Shown one piece after another: positions 1 to 8,936 of a DNA stretch of 64,000 bases (its first letter is position 1; each line of letters opens with the position of its first letter). The DNA is from Acidobacteriota bacterium (GTDB taxonomy: Bacteria; Acidobacteriota; Polarisedimenticolia; J045). The notes beneath the pieces are model-generated. The model did not search any database. It was given only the letters and a program-made list of their open reading frames with translations, and was not told the DNA's origin. Position numbers and translations under genes: made by a program. Location of the stretch: assembly GCA_030949985.1 (NCBI GenBank), contig JAUZRX010000028.1, positions 62,001 to 126,000 of the forward strand, read 5' to 3'.

Positions 1-1080
1 TTTCTCGTCTATTTCCCGGAGAACCACGGCGCTCTGCTCGGTGCCTCCCGAGCCGCCACGGACCTGATTCCCGCGGCCAATGCCCTCGGATATTCGCCGG
101 ATATCTGCTCTTACCTGACCAGTGATGTGGGTTCGTATCTTCGCAAGAACACGCCCTTGACCCGCGCCTTCGGTATGCGATCGGTACCCCGCCCCGACGT
201 CCTGGTCTACAACACCAACCAGTGTCGAGACGTGCAGGACTGGTTCGCCTTCTATCATCGCGAGACGGGGGCGCCGATGCTGGGCATTCATACGCCCCGC
301 AACCTCGACACCATCGACAGCGACCTGCTCGGGAATCTGGCCGGCCAGCACCGGGCGCTGATCCCGCGGCTCGAGGAGATCTCCGGCCGGGCGTTCGACA
401 TCGATCGGCTGCGTGAGACCGTCGCCGCCTCCTACCGATGCACCCAGTTGTGGAAGACTGTCCTCCGCCTGGCAACCCACCGTCCCTCGCCGATCACCTT
501 CTTCGACGGAACGATTCACATGGGACCGGCCGTGGTTCTGCGCGGTGATCCACGGGCCGAGCAGTACTACGAGACGCTGATCGCCGAGCTCGAAGAGCGC
601 ATCGCCAACGGCGTCGCCGCGGTGGAAGACGAGGCGCACCGGTTCTACTGGGAGGGCATGCCCGTCTGGGGCAAGCTGCGCGACCACGCCGAAACCTTTG
701 CCGCTCAGCGTTCTTGCGTGGTGGCCTCGACCTATTGCAACAGCTGGATCTTCGAAGGCCTGGGCGAGAAGGACCCGTTCATCGGCATGGCCCGGGCCTA
801 CAGCGAGATCTTCATCGTCCGCTCCGAGGCCTACAAGCTCAAGTATCTCGAGCAGATGATCGAGGACTATGCGATCGACGGCATCATCTTCCACGACGCC
901 AAGACCTGCCCCAACAACTCCAACAACCGCTACGGGCTGCACCAACGGTTGACGGAAAAGCTGGGTGTCCCCCATGTGGTGATCAACGGCGACCTCAACG
1001 ACCTGCGCATGTACTCGGAAGAACAGGCCAGGACCCAGTTCGAGGCGCTGATCGAGCAGATCGAGGAGAACGCCCTGTGA
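1..1080 (+). CDS. bcrB: Benzoyl-CoA reductase BcrB-type subunit (5' truncated by window edge)
   Basis: This is a substrate-binding subunit of the 2-hydroxyacyl-CoA dehydratase/class I benzoyl-CoA reductase family. The enzyme reduces the aromatic ring of benzoyl-CoA with electrons activated by ATP hydrolysis. The frame is open to base 1, so the N-terminus is missing; a GTG at 127 is only an internal codon, because the family motif YFPENH is encoded upstream of it. In the 359 visible residues all three expected cluster cysteines are present (visible residues 36, 75 and 303, the last in KTCPNNSN). The blocks RPSPI, GPAVVLRG and FYWEG-P-W-like are typical of BcrB. The next gene, an activase, overlaps the stop by four bases. 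Without the had and dch genes in the facing operon it could be read as a generic hydroxyacyl-CoA dehydratase subunit; with them, benzoyl-CoA reductase is much more likely. Confidence 0.82.
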   Translation, partial: FLVYFPENHGALLGASRAATDLIPAANALGYSPDICSYLTSDVGSYLRKNTPLTRAFGMRSVPRPDVLVYNTNQCRDVQDWFAFYHRETGAPMLGIHTPRNLDTIDSDLLGNLAGQHRALIPRLEEISGRAFDIDRLRETVAASYRCTQLWKTVLRLATHRPSPITFFDGTIHMGPAVVLRGDPRAEQYYETLIAELEERIANGVAAVEDEAHRFYWEGMPVWGKLRDHAETFAAQRSCVVASTYCNSWIFEGLGEKDPFIGMARAYSEIFIVRSEAYKLKYLEQMIEDYAIDGIIFHDAKTCPNNSNNRYGLHQRLTEKLGVPHVVINGDLNDLRMYSEEQARTQFEALIEQIEENAL

Positions 1081-1892
1081 ACTCTCCCGTGGCCGGGGCC
1101 GTCTTCTGCGGCGTCGACATCGGTGCCAGCGCCACCAAGCTGGTGCTGACCGGGAACGAGGGCCGAGCACTGGCGCGGGTGGTGCGCCACTCGGGAGTGG
1201 ACTATGCCGCCACCGCCGAGGCCTGCCTGGACGAAGCTCTCGAGCAGGCCGGTGTCCAGCGCGAGCGTATCGTGCGGACGGTGTCCACTGGATACGGCCG
1301 GCAGAACGTACCTTTCGCCGACGCCCATCGCACCGAGATCACCTGCCATGCCACGGGCTGCTTCGCCCTGATCGGGCGGGCGATGACGATCATCGACATC
1401 GGCGGCCAGGACAACAAGATCATCCACCTCGACGACCAGGGCCGACGTCGCTCCTTCAAGATGAACCGCAAGTGCGCGGCCGGCACCGGCGCCTTCATCG
1501 AAGAGATCGCGCTGCGCCTCGGCCTCGACGTCAGTCAACTCGACCCCCTCGCGGAACAGGCGGAGCGCACCGTCAAGCTGGGCTCCTTCTGCACGGTTTT
1601 CGCCAAGACGGAGATTCTCGCTCACCTGCGCCAGGGAGAGCCGGTGGAGGGGATCATCCGCGGAGCCTTCGAGTCGGTGATCACCCGGGTCCTCGAAATG
1701 GACACCCTCGAAGGCGAGATCGTCGCCACCGGGGGCGTGGTCGCCCACAACCCGATGATCGTGCGCCTGCTCACCGAGAGGGTCGGGCGCGAAGTGACAG
1801 TGCCACCCCACCCCCAGCTCACCGGCGCGCTGGGCGCGGCCCTGCTCGCCGCACGCCAATCGGCGCCCACCACGCCCGCGACGGAGACCTGA
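1077..1892 (+). CDS. bcrA: BcrA-type ATPase/activase subunit of benzoyl-CoA reductase
   Basis: This 271-residue protein is a BadF/BadG/BcrA/BcrD/HgdC-family activase. It hydrolyses ATP and passes low-potential electrons from a [4Fe-4S] cluster, shared between two subunits, to the ring-reducing subunits. The phosphate-binding motif GVDIGASATK lies near the N-terminus and DIGGQDNK in the middle. The two cluster cysteines are present (Cys133 in NRKCAAGTG and Cys172 in GSFCTVF). The GTG start overlaps the upstream stop (GTGA), which implies translational coupling. At 271 residues it is about the length of BcrD or HgdC and shorter than classical BcrA (about 440), so the A/D label rests on the canonical motifs and not on length. 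Confidence 0.85.
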   Translation: MNSPVAGAVFCGVDIGASATKLVLTGNEGRALARVVRHSGVDYAATAEACLDEALEQAGVQRERIVRTVSTGYGRQNVPFADAHRTEITCHATGCFALIGRAMTIIDIGGQDNKIIHLDDQGRRRSFKMNRKCAAGTGAFIEEIALRLGLDVSQLDPLAEQAERTVKLGSFCTVFAKTEILAHLRQGEPVEGIIRGAFESVITRVLEMDTLEGEIVATGGVVAHNPMIVRLLTERVGREVTVPPHPQLTGALGAALLAARQSAPTTPATET

Positions 1893-1894
1893 CG

Positions 1895-3967
1895 ATGTTA
1901 GACGGACTTTTTCGACCCCGGGCCGTCGCCGTGATCGGTGCCTCGGCCAACCCCTACTCCATCGGCCACATCGTCGTCCGCAACCTGGTGGACTACGGCT
2001 TCAAGGGACCGATCTTCCCGATCAACCCCAAGGGTGGACACATCCGCTCGATCAAGGCCTATCGCTCGATCAGCGAGGTACCCGACCAGGTCGACCTGGT
2101 CAATATCTCGATCAAGGCCGACTATATTCCGGCGGTGATGGAGGAGTGCGGCAAGAAGGGAGTGAAGTTCGCCATCGTGCACAGCGCCGGCTTCAAGGAG
2201 GTGGGCGAGGAGGGCCTGGCCCGCGAAAAGAAGATGGTCGAAATCGCCCACCACTACGGCATGCGGGTCTACGGCCCGAATTGCCAGGGGATTCAGAATT
2301 CCGACCCCGAAGTATCCGTCTACGCCAACTTCACGTTCGTGCCGATGAAGCCGGGAAACATCTCGATCATCGCCCAGGGCGGCGGTATGGGCGAGTTGCT
2401 CAAGCTGCACCTGCACAAGGTGGGTCTCGGCCATCGCCTCTACTGCTCCTATGGCAACGAATGCGACCTGACCATGCCCGAAATTCTCGAGTACTACGGC
2501 CGGGACGAAGGCACGCGGGTGATCATGATGCAGACCGAGAGCTTCAAGGACCCCCGCGCCTTCCTCGAAGCAGCGGCCCGAATCACGCCCCACAAGCCGA
2601 TCCTGGCGATCAAGGCGGGCCGCACCCGGGAAGGATCGATCGCCGTTTCTTCCCACACGGGCAGCCTCGTCGACCAGGCCGCCCTGGCCCAGGCGATGTA
2701 CCGCAAGGCCGGAGTGGTTCAGTTCACCGATAGCGACGAAATGATCAAGGCCGCCATCGCCCTGTCGACCCAGGAACCGCCCCGCGGCCGGCGCATCGGC
2801 CTGATCACCAACACCGGCGGTCCGGGCATCCAGGCCGTGGACGAAGCCGTCAGCCGGGGGCTGACCCTGGCCACCTGGTCGGAGGCCGGCCGCAAGCGAC
2901 TCGAAGAGAACCTCTACGCCGAAGCCAGCTGCGGCAACCCGGTGGACGTGGTGGCCACCGCCGGACCCGACCACTACTTCGCCGCGGTGGACACGCTGCT
3001 CAAGGAAAAAGACACGGACATGGTGATGGTCTTCTTCGTCACCGCCCCCTTCGTGGACCTCGACGGCATCGCCGCCCGCATCGAAGAGGCTGCGGCAGCC
3101 TCGGACAAGCCCGTGGTGGTGGTGGTGGAGACCACCGACAAGTGGTCCGGCCTGATCGACAAGCTGCGCGGCTCGGGGTTGCCGGTCTACGAGTTTCCCG
3201 AAGACGGAGTGCGGGCCTTGGCCGACATGGCCCGCTGCAACGATCTGCGACAGCGGCCGCGGGAAGAGCCGCCCGCCCTCGACGTGGACCGGGACACAGT
3301 GGAGAAGATCCTCACCACCGCTTCCGGCGGCTACCTGCCCCAGGGCCAGGCCTACGCGGTACTCGAGGCCTACGGGATCCCCACGCCACCCCTGGCGGTG
3401 CTCGCCGGTCCCGGCGACATCGACGCCGCCCTTAAGAAAGTGGGCCTGCCCTGTGTGCTCAAAGTGGACGCCGCCGACGTGGTCCACAAGTCCGACGAAG
3501 GGGGCGTCGCTCTCGGCCTGGACAGCCGCCAGGCGGTGGAGCAGGCCCTGGCCACCATGCAGGACCGTTTCGCGGGACGCGGCGCCCGTTTCATCGTCCA
3601 GCAGCAAGCTCCCGCGGGCAGAGAACTGATTCTCGGCGCCGTGGAGGCCCCGGGCCTCGGCTCGCTGGTGATGTTCGGACTCGGCGGCATCTTCGTCGAA
3701 GTGCTGCGGGACGTGGCCTTCGCCGTGGCACCCCTGAGCCGGCCCGAAGCCTCCGAAGTGCTGCGTTCGATCCGGGGCCTGCCCCTGCTCGAAGGCGCCC
3801 GGGGAAAAGCCGGCGTCGATCTCGCAGCCATCGAGGGCTTGTTGCTGCGCTTCTCGCGGCTGGTAGCCGACTTCCCCTCCATCGTCGAGATGGACCTCAA
3901 CCCGGTCTTCGCCTACCCCGCCGGCCGCCCCCCGGCCGCGGTGGACGTCCGACTCAAGGTGCGCTGA
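1895..3967 (+). CDS. ADP-forming acyl-CoA synthetase, fused alpha and beta chains
   Basis: This 690-residue protein is an NDP-forming acyl-CoA synthetase (acyl-CoA + ADP + Pi <-> acid + ATP + CoA). The N-terminal CoA-binding Rossmann domain begins with AVAVIGASANPYSIG. It is followed by a CoA-ligase-like domain carrying the phospho-histidine loop SSHTGSLVD, then by a C-terminal ATP-grasp domain with CVLKVDAADVVHKSDEGG and GREL. The ATG follows the bcrA stop by two bases, so it belongs to the same operon. Next to a symporter and benzoyl-CoA reductase genes, it probably activates an incoming aromatic acid, or runs backwards to make ATP from a pathway CoA ester. The substrate cannot be read from sequence. 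Classical benzoate-CoA ligase is AMP-forming, so this is a non-standard choice. Confidence 0.85.
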   Translation: MLDGLFRPRAVAVIGASANPYSIGHIVVRNLVDYGFKGPIFPINPKGGHIRSIKAYRSISEVPDQVDLVNISIKADYIPAVMEECGKKGVKFAIVHSAGFKEVGEEGLAREKKMVEIAHHYGMRVYGPNCQGIQNSDPEVSVYANFTFVPMKPGNISIIAQGGGMGELLKLHLHKVGLGHRLYCSYGNECDLTMPEILEYYGRDEGTRVIMMQTESFKDPRAFLEAAARITPHKPILAIKAGRTREGSIAVSSHTGSLVDQAALAQAMYRKAGVVQFTDSDEMIKAAIALSTQEPPRGRRIGLITNTGGPGIQAVDEAVSRGLTLATWSEAGRKRLEENLYAEASCGNPVDVVATAGPDHYFAAVDTLLKEKDTDMVMVFFVTAPFVDLDGIAARIEEAAAASDKPVVVVVETTDKWSGLIDKLRGSGLPVYEFPEDGVRALADMARCNDLRQRPREEPPALDVDRDTVEKILTTASGGYLPQGQAYAVLEAYGIPTPPLAVLAGPGDIDAALKKVGLPCVLKVDAADVVHKSDEGGVALGLDSRQAVEQALATMQDRFAGRGARFIVQQQAPAGRELILGAVEAPGLGSLVMFGLGGIFVEVLRDVAFAVAPLSRPEASEVLRSIRGLPLLEGARGKAGVDLAAIEGLLLRFSRLVADFPSIVEMDLNPVFAYPAGRPPAAVDVRLKVR

Positions 3968-3980
3968 GAGCGCGTCCGGC

Positions 3981-5399
3981 ATGCACGGCATCGCCCTGGG
4001 AGTGGTGGCCCTCTATATCGTGGCCTTGTTCGCGGTGACGGCCTGGGCCCGTCGACTCAGCCAGCGCAGCGGCTCGGGGCTGGTGGGCTACTTACTCGCC
4101 GGCCGCGGCCTTCCGTCCGGCGTCGCCGCGGCTTTGCTCGCGGGGCTCGCCGTGGGCGGGGTTTCCACCATCGGCACCGCCGAGCGGGCCTACACCCAGG
4201 GCCTGGGGGCCGGCTGGTTCAACGCCGCGTGGGCGGCCGGCGCCTTCGTCATGGGCCTGGTGGCGGCCCGCCGCTTCCGGCGTATCGAAATCACCACCCT
4301 GCCCGAGCTTTTCGAGCGCAGCTACGGCACGACCGCGCGGATTCTCGGCGTGATCGGCCAGTTGGTGGTGCAGCTCGTGATCACGTCGCTGCAATACGTG
4401 GCCGGGGGAGCGATCCTCTCCTCCCTGATGCCGGAGTTCTTCACCCTGCGGGCCGGCATGCTGGTCACGGCGGTGGTCTTCGTGGGTATCACCCTGATCG
4501 GAGGTTTCTGGGCCGCCGGGCTGACCAACGTGATCAACGTGGCGGTGATCTACGGCGGCATCCTGCTCGGCGCCGGACTGACGCTGGCCAAGCTGGGCGG
4601 ACTCGGAGGCCTTGCGGCTCGACTGCCCGAGGCCCATCCCGGGTTCGACCTGCTGGCCGTGGGACCCGCGGTGGTGGCGGCGTGGTTCATCGTGATGATC
4701 ACCCAGGTCCACTCGACCCAGGCCGTGATTCAGATCGGCTTCGCCGCCAAGGACGAAAAGGCCGCGGCCCGGGCCTACCTGATCGGCGGCCTGCTGATCT
4801 TGCCCGTGGGATTCATCTCCGCGGTGATCGGCATCTCCGCCGCTGTGCTGCACCCGGGGATCGTCGCCGCCGAGGCCCTGCCCCGGGTGGTTCTCGACCT
4901 CTCGCCTTTCGCCGCGGGCCTGATTCTCGCCGGGCTGTGGGCCGCGGATGTCTCCACCGCCTCGGCCCTGCTGATGGGCAGCGCCACCCTGGTCTGCAAC
5001 GACCTGGTCAAGCGGTTCGTCGCCCCGGACCTCGATCCCCGCAGGGAACAGCTCGTCTGTCGCGCCACGATCCTGGGCCTGAGCGTGGCCACCTTCGTGC
5101 TGGCCCTGACGGTAGAGGGGATTCTCAAGACCTTGATGGTGGGACTGACCCTGGCGACGGCCTACACGCTGATCGTACTGATGACCCTCTTCGCCCCGCG
5201 ACTGTGCCGCCGGTCGTCGGCGAGCTGGACACTGGCGACCACCATGATCGCCCTGGCCGCCTGGCAGCTCGCACCACCCTCCTGGCGCCTGCTGCCTCAT
5301 CCGATCTACTTCACCTGGATCGTCAGCCTGGTGACCTTTTTCGGGGTGCTGCTCTTCGATCGGCGAGGCATCGGGTCGCCCGTCGCGACAGCCCGTTAG
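3981..5399 (+). CDS. Sodium:solute symporter (SSS) family transporter
   Basis: This 472-residue inner-membrane protein has about a dozen hydrophobic segments and the SSS-family layout. It starts with a membrane helix, has the GLAVGGVSTIGTAERAY segment in the second helix region, and has a conserved ITTLPELFERSYG loop near residue 105. The start lies 13 bases after the acyl-CoA synthetase stop, so it is probably the last gene of the operon. The context suggests sodium-coupled uptake of the carboxylate that the synthetase activates. Substrate identity is inference from position only. About 430 bases without a gene follow. Confidence 0.85.
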   Translation: MHGIALGVVALYIVALFAVTAWARRLSQRSGSGLVGYLLAGRGLPSGVAAALLAGLAVGGVSTIGTAERAYTQGLGAGWFNAAWAAGAFVMGLVAARRFRRIEITTLPELFERSYGTTARILGVIGQLVVQLVITSLQYVAGGAILSSLMPEFFTLRAGMLVTAVVFVGITLIGGFWAAGLTNVINVAVIYGGILLGAGLTLAKLGGLGGLAARLPEAHPGFDLLAVGPAVVAAWFIVMITQVHSTQAVIQIGFAAKDEKAAARAYLIGGLLILPVGFISAVIGISAAVLHPGIVAAEALPRVVLDLSPFAAGLILAGLWAADVSTASALLMGSATLVCNDLVKRFVAPDLDPRREQLVCRATILGLSVATFVLALTVEGILKTLMVGLTLATAYTLIVLMTLFAPRLCRRSSASWTLATTMIALAAWQLAPPSWRLLPHPIYFTWIVSLVTFFGVLLFDRRGIGSPVATAR

Positions 5400-5833
5400 G
5401 CGCTGGACCCGGCTGCCGGCGAGCGGCGGACGGGGCGAAACGGGGGAAGGCGCGGAAGGGAGGACCAGGGGCAAAGGGTCCGGACGCCGAAGAGCCGGTC
5501 TCGTACGCGATCGCGGCCCGAGGACACCGCCACCGTGCTCCCAGCGGTCACGCCCCCCGGGGCACACCGGCATCGTGGGCGCAGATCGGCCCAGGCGATG
5601 CCGGGAGTCCCGGCAAAACGTCAAACGAGCGGGCTCGGTGCACGCGAACGACGCTCATGGGACATCCCTCCCGCTTTGCACCTGGAGCATGCGGCAAGGG
5701 TCGGGGCCCATCGGCCTTTTCTTCGCTCCCCTCGTCCACCCGAAAGGGGCCGGATCCTCGACCCACGGCCGACATTCCCGGTACCCGCGGCACAAAGCGT
5801 CCCACACCGCGGCCATTCGCAGTATCTTCGGGC
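5400..5833. other. Intergenic region, no gene seen
   Basis: This stretch is GC-rich. The open frames crossing it are short or are extensions of neighbouring genes without family motifs. I see no RNA gene or strong terminator. A TATCTT hexamer 5 bases before the ATG at 5834 could be a -10 element, but there is no convincing -35 and no clear Shine-Dalgarno sequence for that start. Confidence 0.5.
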
Positions 5834-8800
5834 ATGGGCCGAATCGCCAAGGCGCTCTTCATCGCCGTCATCGTCGGCGCCGTGTTCCCGGCGCCGGTGG
5901 CCGCCGCCGCGGACGCGCCGGGGGTGCGCCACGACTGTACGATCCGGCCGGCGACCCGTCCTCGCCCGTGTGATGGTGACGTGAACATCACCCGCGGCAC
6001 GTCGATCTACTTCGAGCTGGCGCTTCCGGCCTCGGGGAACTACCCGTTCAACGCCGTCGATCGCGACACCGTGGTGTTGACGATCACCCCCGAGGGCGGG
6101 GCGACCCAGACCGTCTTCGGTCCGAACCTCGCCTGGGCGCCGGGCTGGAGCGGCTATTCGCTCCCCGACTTCTTCGACAATGGTGAGTGGGTCTTCGGCT
6201 TCTACAGTATCCCCGACCAGCGGCTGAGCCCGGAGACTCTCTACACGGTGGAGGTCAGCGGCCAGACGCTTCAGGGCACCCCGATCGATCCCGCCACCGC
6301 GACCTGGACCTTCTCGACCCGACGGGACCTGACCGGCGCCACCGCCGTCTTCGACCTGGATCTGGCCGGGCCGACGGTGTTCTGGACCGGCCGCTGGTGG
6401 GCGGGGGCCAGCAAGGTGAACTTCGACACCAGCCGTCTCTACGAACAGGAAGCGGTCTACCGGTTGATGGACGAAGCCCGTGCCGGAGCCCCGGAATTCA
6501 TGCTCGACCAGCGCGACGCCATGTGGCTCGGCGACTACTACAAGAACGTCTTCGACGGAGTGCCCAACCTGGTGCGCGAGCGACAGACCAGGCGCATCCT
6601 CGCCTTCGAAGACGGAGGCGATCGCACACGCCTGACCCTCACCGACCTGGTCGAGGGCGATCTCTACGGCATACCTCCCGGCCGGCCCCTTTCGGCGGAC
6701 TACCAGGTGGGCGAGCAGGTGCTGGTGTGTGACGTGGACCAGTCGGAGGTGCGCCGCGTCCTCGCCATCGACGATGCGGCCGGTGTGATCGAGGTCGAGA
6801 AGCTCGCCGCCCCGCTCACGGAGTGGAATCCGGGGAATCCGGATGCCGGCCCGGCGGACGAACCGGACGTGCCGGATCACTTCACCTACCCGCTCGCCGC
6901 CCTGCGCAAGTACGAAACTCCCGGCACGCCGGTCTACTACTGGACGCGACTGGATGACGAGGTGGACCAGCATGTCGCCCACGGGCGGCATCCCGTGGTT
7001 CGTCTCGACGATACGCCGATCGACCTGTGTATGACGGGGCTTCCCGCCAACACCTTCGGCGGAGCCTGTCACAACGAACCCAAGGACTACATCGAGTGGG
7101 ACGGTTTCATCTACGCCCTGATCGACCACATGATCACCCGCTACGGTGAGCAGACGACCCGCTGGACATACTCCATCGGCAACGAGATCGCGCTGGTCAA
7201 GTTCTGGCGCGAGAACCGCGAGGCCTTCTTCCGCTACTACGACGTGACCAGCAACGCCATTCTGCGCGCTTTCGAGGATCACGGCTTCGACAGCGCTTCG
7301 ATCCTGATCGGCGGCGTGGAGGACGCGCCGGCGGGCAAGTACCTGCGCGACGTGCTCTACCACTGCAGTCCGTACGTGATCAACCCGGCCGGGCGTGAAG
7401 AGAGCAACCTGGTCTGCACCGATCCCCGCTTCGACGGGCTGCGTTCGGCCCGCGTCGATGGGTTCTGCGCCACGCATGGCGGCGAGGGTTGCCCGTTCGA
7501 CTTTTACTCCATCCACCCCTATCGCCACGCGGACGATGCCGCGGCGCTGATTCGCGAGGCCTGGGATACGGCTCTCTCCATCGATCCCGATCATCTCGAC
7601 GGCTTCCGGGTCCACGCCCACGAAACGGGCCCCGAGTGGCGTGGTCGCCCGGACCCCGCCGCCGAAGCCATTTGGGCGGCCAGCGGCTTCTTCCCGAGCT
7701 GGGGTGCCGACTACTTCGAGCGCCTGCTGGCCGACGCGATGGCCGACCCGCGCCGGGCAGCCGGAAGCGCCACTCCCACCACCTGGCCCTTCAACTACAA
7801 CTTTGCCCAGGGCATGGCATCCATCGCCGCCGTGATGCGGGTGGATCAGGACGGGGACGGCACCCAGGACGCGGCGGAAGCCGTGGGAAACACCTTCTTC
7901 CGCTTCGTCGAGTTGACCGCGTGGATGTCCCACGAGCTGGCCGATATCGGCGCGATCGAGGACGCGGGCACCCGCATCGCCGGCTGGCGCAGCGTCGAGC
8001 AGCACGGCGACCGGATCCTGCTCTACGCCCATGACCGACTCGACCCCGGCGGGTACGAGGACCTGGGCTGGTCGGTGACGCTGAATCTTGCGGGCCTGCG
8101 TTTCAGCGAGGTCGACGTCACCGAGTACCGCCTCGACCGGGATCACGGCATCCGTTCGGCCTATCTGGCCCTGCCCCAACGGGGCCCGGAAGGGGTTTTC
8201 AGCCCCGAAGAGTTGACCGATCTCCTGGCCGCCGACGCCCTGGTCCCTCTCGGGCCGTCGACTCGACATGCCGTGGTGGACGGCAAGCTGACCCTGACGA
8301 CTTTCCTCCAGGGCCAGGGCATCGTCTTTCTCGAACTCTCCGAAGTCGACGCCGACGGTGACGGCATCTGGCCCGAACAGGACAATTGCCCGACAACACC
8401 CAATCCCGACCAGCTCGATCAGGACGCGGACGGAGCCGGAGACGCCTGCGACTGCGCCCCGACCGATCCCGCCGCCTTCGCCTTACCGGACGAGACCAGC
8501 GGCTTGGTCCTCCAGCGCGGCGAACCCACCATGCTGAACTGGAACGACCAGGCCCCGGACGCCGGCAGCGGAACGGTCTACGACGTGCTCACCGGCCGGG
8601 TGACAGATCTCCTGGGAAGCGGCGGTTTCGCAGCCGCCACCTGCCTCGACGCGGACCTGGCCGAGCCCTCGACCTCCGACGGCCGCACACCGGCGACCGG
8701 CGACGGTTTCTATCACCTGGTCCGCGGTCACAATGTCTGCGGCGCCGGCACCTACGGCGCCGACCGCAGCGACCTGGACGCCGCCTCTCCCTGCCCCTGA
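5834..8800 (+). CDS. Secreted glycoside-hydrolase-like protein with Ig-like and calcium-binding repeat modules
   Basis: This 988-residue exported protein has a signal peptide (AKALFIAVIVG hydrophobic core, AAA-A cleavage region near residue 25). A Big_5/SbsA-like Ig domain follows at about residues 40-170. A long catalytic region resembles clan GH-A (beta/alpha)8 hydrolases of the GH39 type, with SIGNEIALVKFW as the probable acid/base Asn-Glu pair and HAHETGPEW as the probable nucleophile region. Near the C-terminus is a thrombospondin type-3-like Asp-rich calcium repeat (DADGDGIW, DQDADGAGDACD). The last 100 residues form a module ending in YHLVRGHNVCGAGTYG that recurs in the gene at 33456. 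The reading frame extends far upstream across the symporter gene, but the signal peptide fixes the ATG. Polysaccharide cleavage is likely; the substrate is unknown. Confidence 0.7.
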   Translation: MGRIAKALFIAVIVGAVFPAPVAAAADAPGVRHDCTIRPATRPRPCDGDVNITRGTSIYFELALPASGNYPFNAVDRDTVVLTITPEGGATQTVFGPNLAWAPGWSGYSLPDFFDNGEWVFGFYSIPDQRLSPETLYTVEVSGQTLQGTPIDPATATWTFSTRRDLTGATAVFDLDLAGPTVFWTGRWWAGASKVNFDTSRLYEQEAVYRLMDEARAGAPEFMLDQRDAMWLGDYYKNVFDGVPNLVRERQTRRILAFEDGGDRTRLTLTDLVEGDLYGIPPGRPLSADYQVGEQVLVCDVDQSEVRRVLAIDDAAGVIEVEKLAAPLTEWNPGNPDAGPADEPDVPDHFTYPLAALRKYETPGTPVYYWTRLDDEVDQHVAHGRHPVVRLDDTPIDLCMTGLPANTFGGACHNEPKDYIEWDGFIYALIDHMITRYGEQTTRWTYSIGNEIALVKFWRENREAFFRYYDVTSNAILRAFEDHGFDSASILIGGVEDAPAGKYLRDVLYHCSPYVINPAGREESNLVCTDPRFDGLRSARVDGFCATHGGEGCPFDFYSIHPYRHADDAAALIREAWDTALSIDPDHLDGFRVHAHETGPEWRGRPDPAAEAIWAASGFFPSWGADYFERLLADAMADPRRAAGSATPTTWPFNYNFAQGMASIAAVMRVDQDGDGTQDAAEAVGNTFFRFVELTAWMSHELADIGAIEDAGTRIAGWRSVEQHGDRILLYAHDRLDPGGYEDLGWSVTLNLAGLRFSEVDVTEYRLDRDHGIRSAYLALPQRGPEGVFSPEELTDLLAADALVPLGPSTRHAVVDGKLTLTTFLQGQGIVFLELSEVDADGDGIWPEQDNCPTTPNPDQLDQDADGAGDACDCAPTDPAAFALPDETSGLVLQRGEPTMLNWNDQAPDAGSGTVYDVLTGRVTDLLGSGGFAAATCLDADLAEPSTSDGRTPATGDGFYHLVRGHNVCGAGTYGADRSDLDAASPCP

Positions 8801-8936
8801 AACCCGGTCACCGCTGGACGGAGGCGGGCATGAAGCAGTGCCCTCATCTGGTCTCCACGCCGGGAGCAGGTGAAATCCCGCGGGGAGAAGGACTCGCCCT
8901 TTCCCCCCGACCGCATGCGAGCCGAAGGATCCGCCT

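Noticed and set aside
4229-5833. Long N-terminal extension of the glycoside-hydrolase-like frame across the symporter gene
   Set aside because: The signal peptide begins at 5834 and the extension is an out-of-frame shadow of the symporter.
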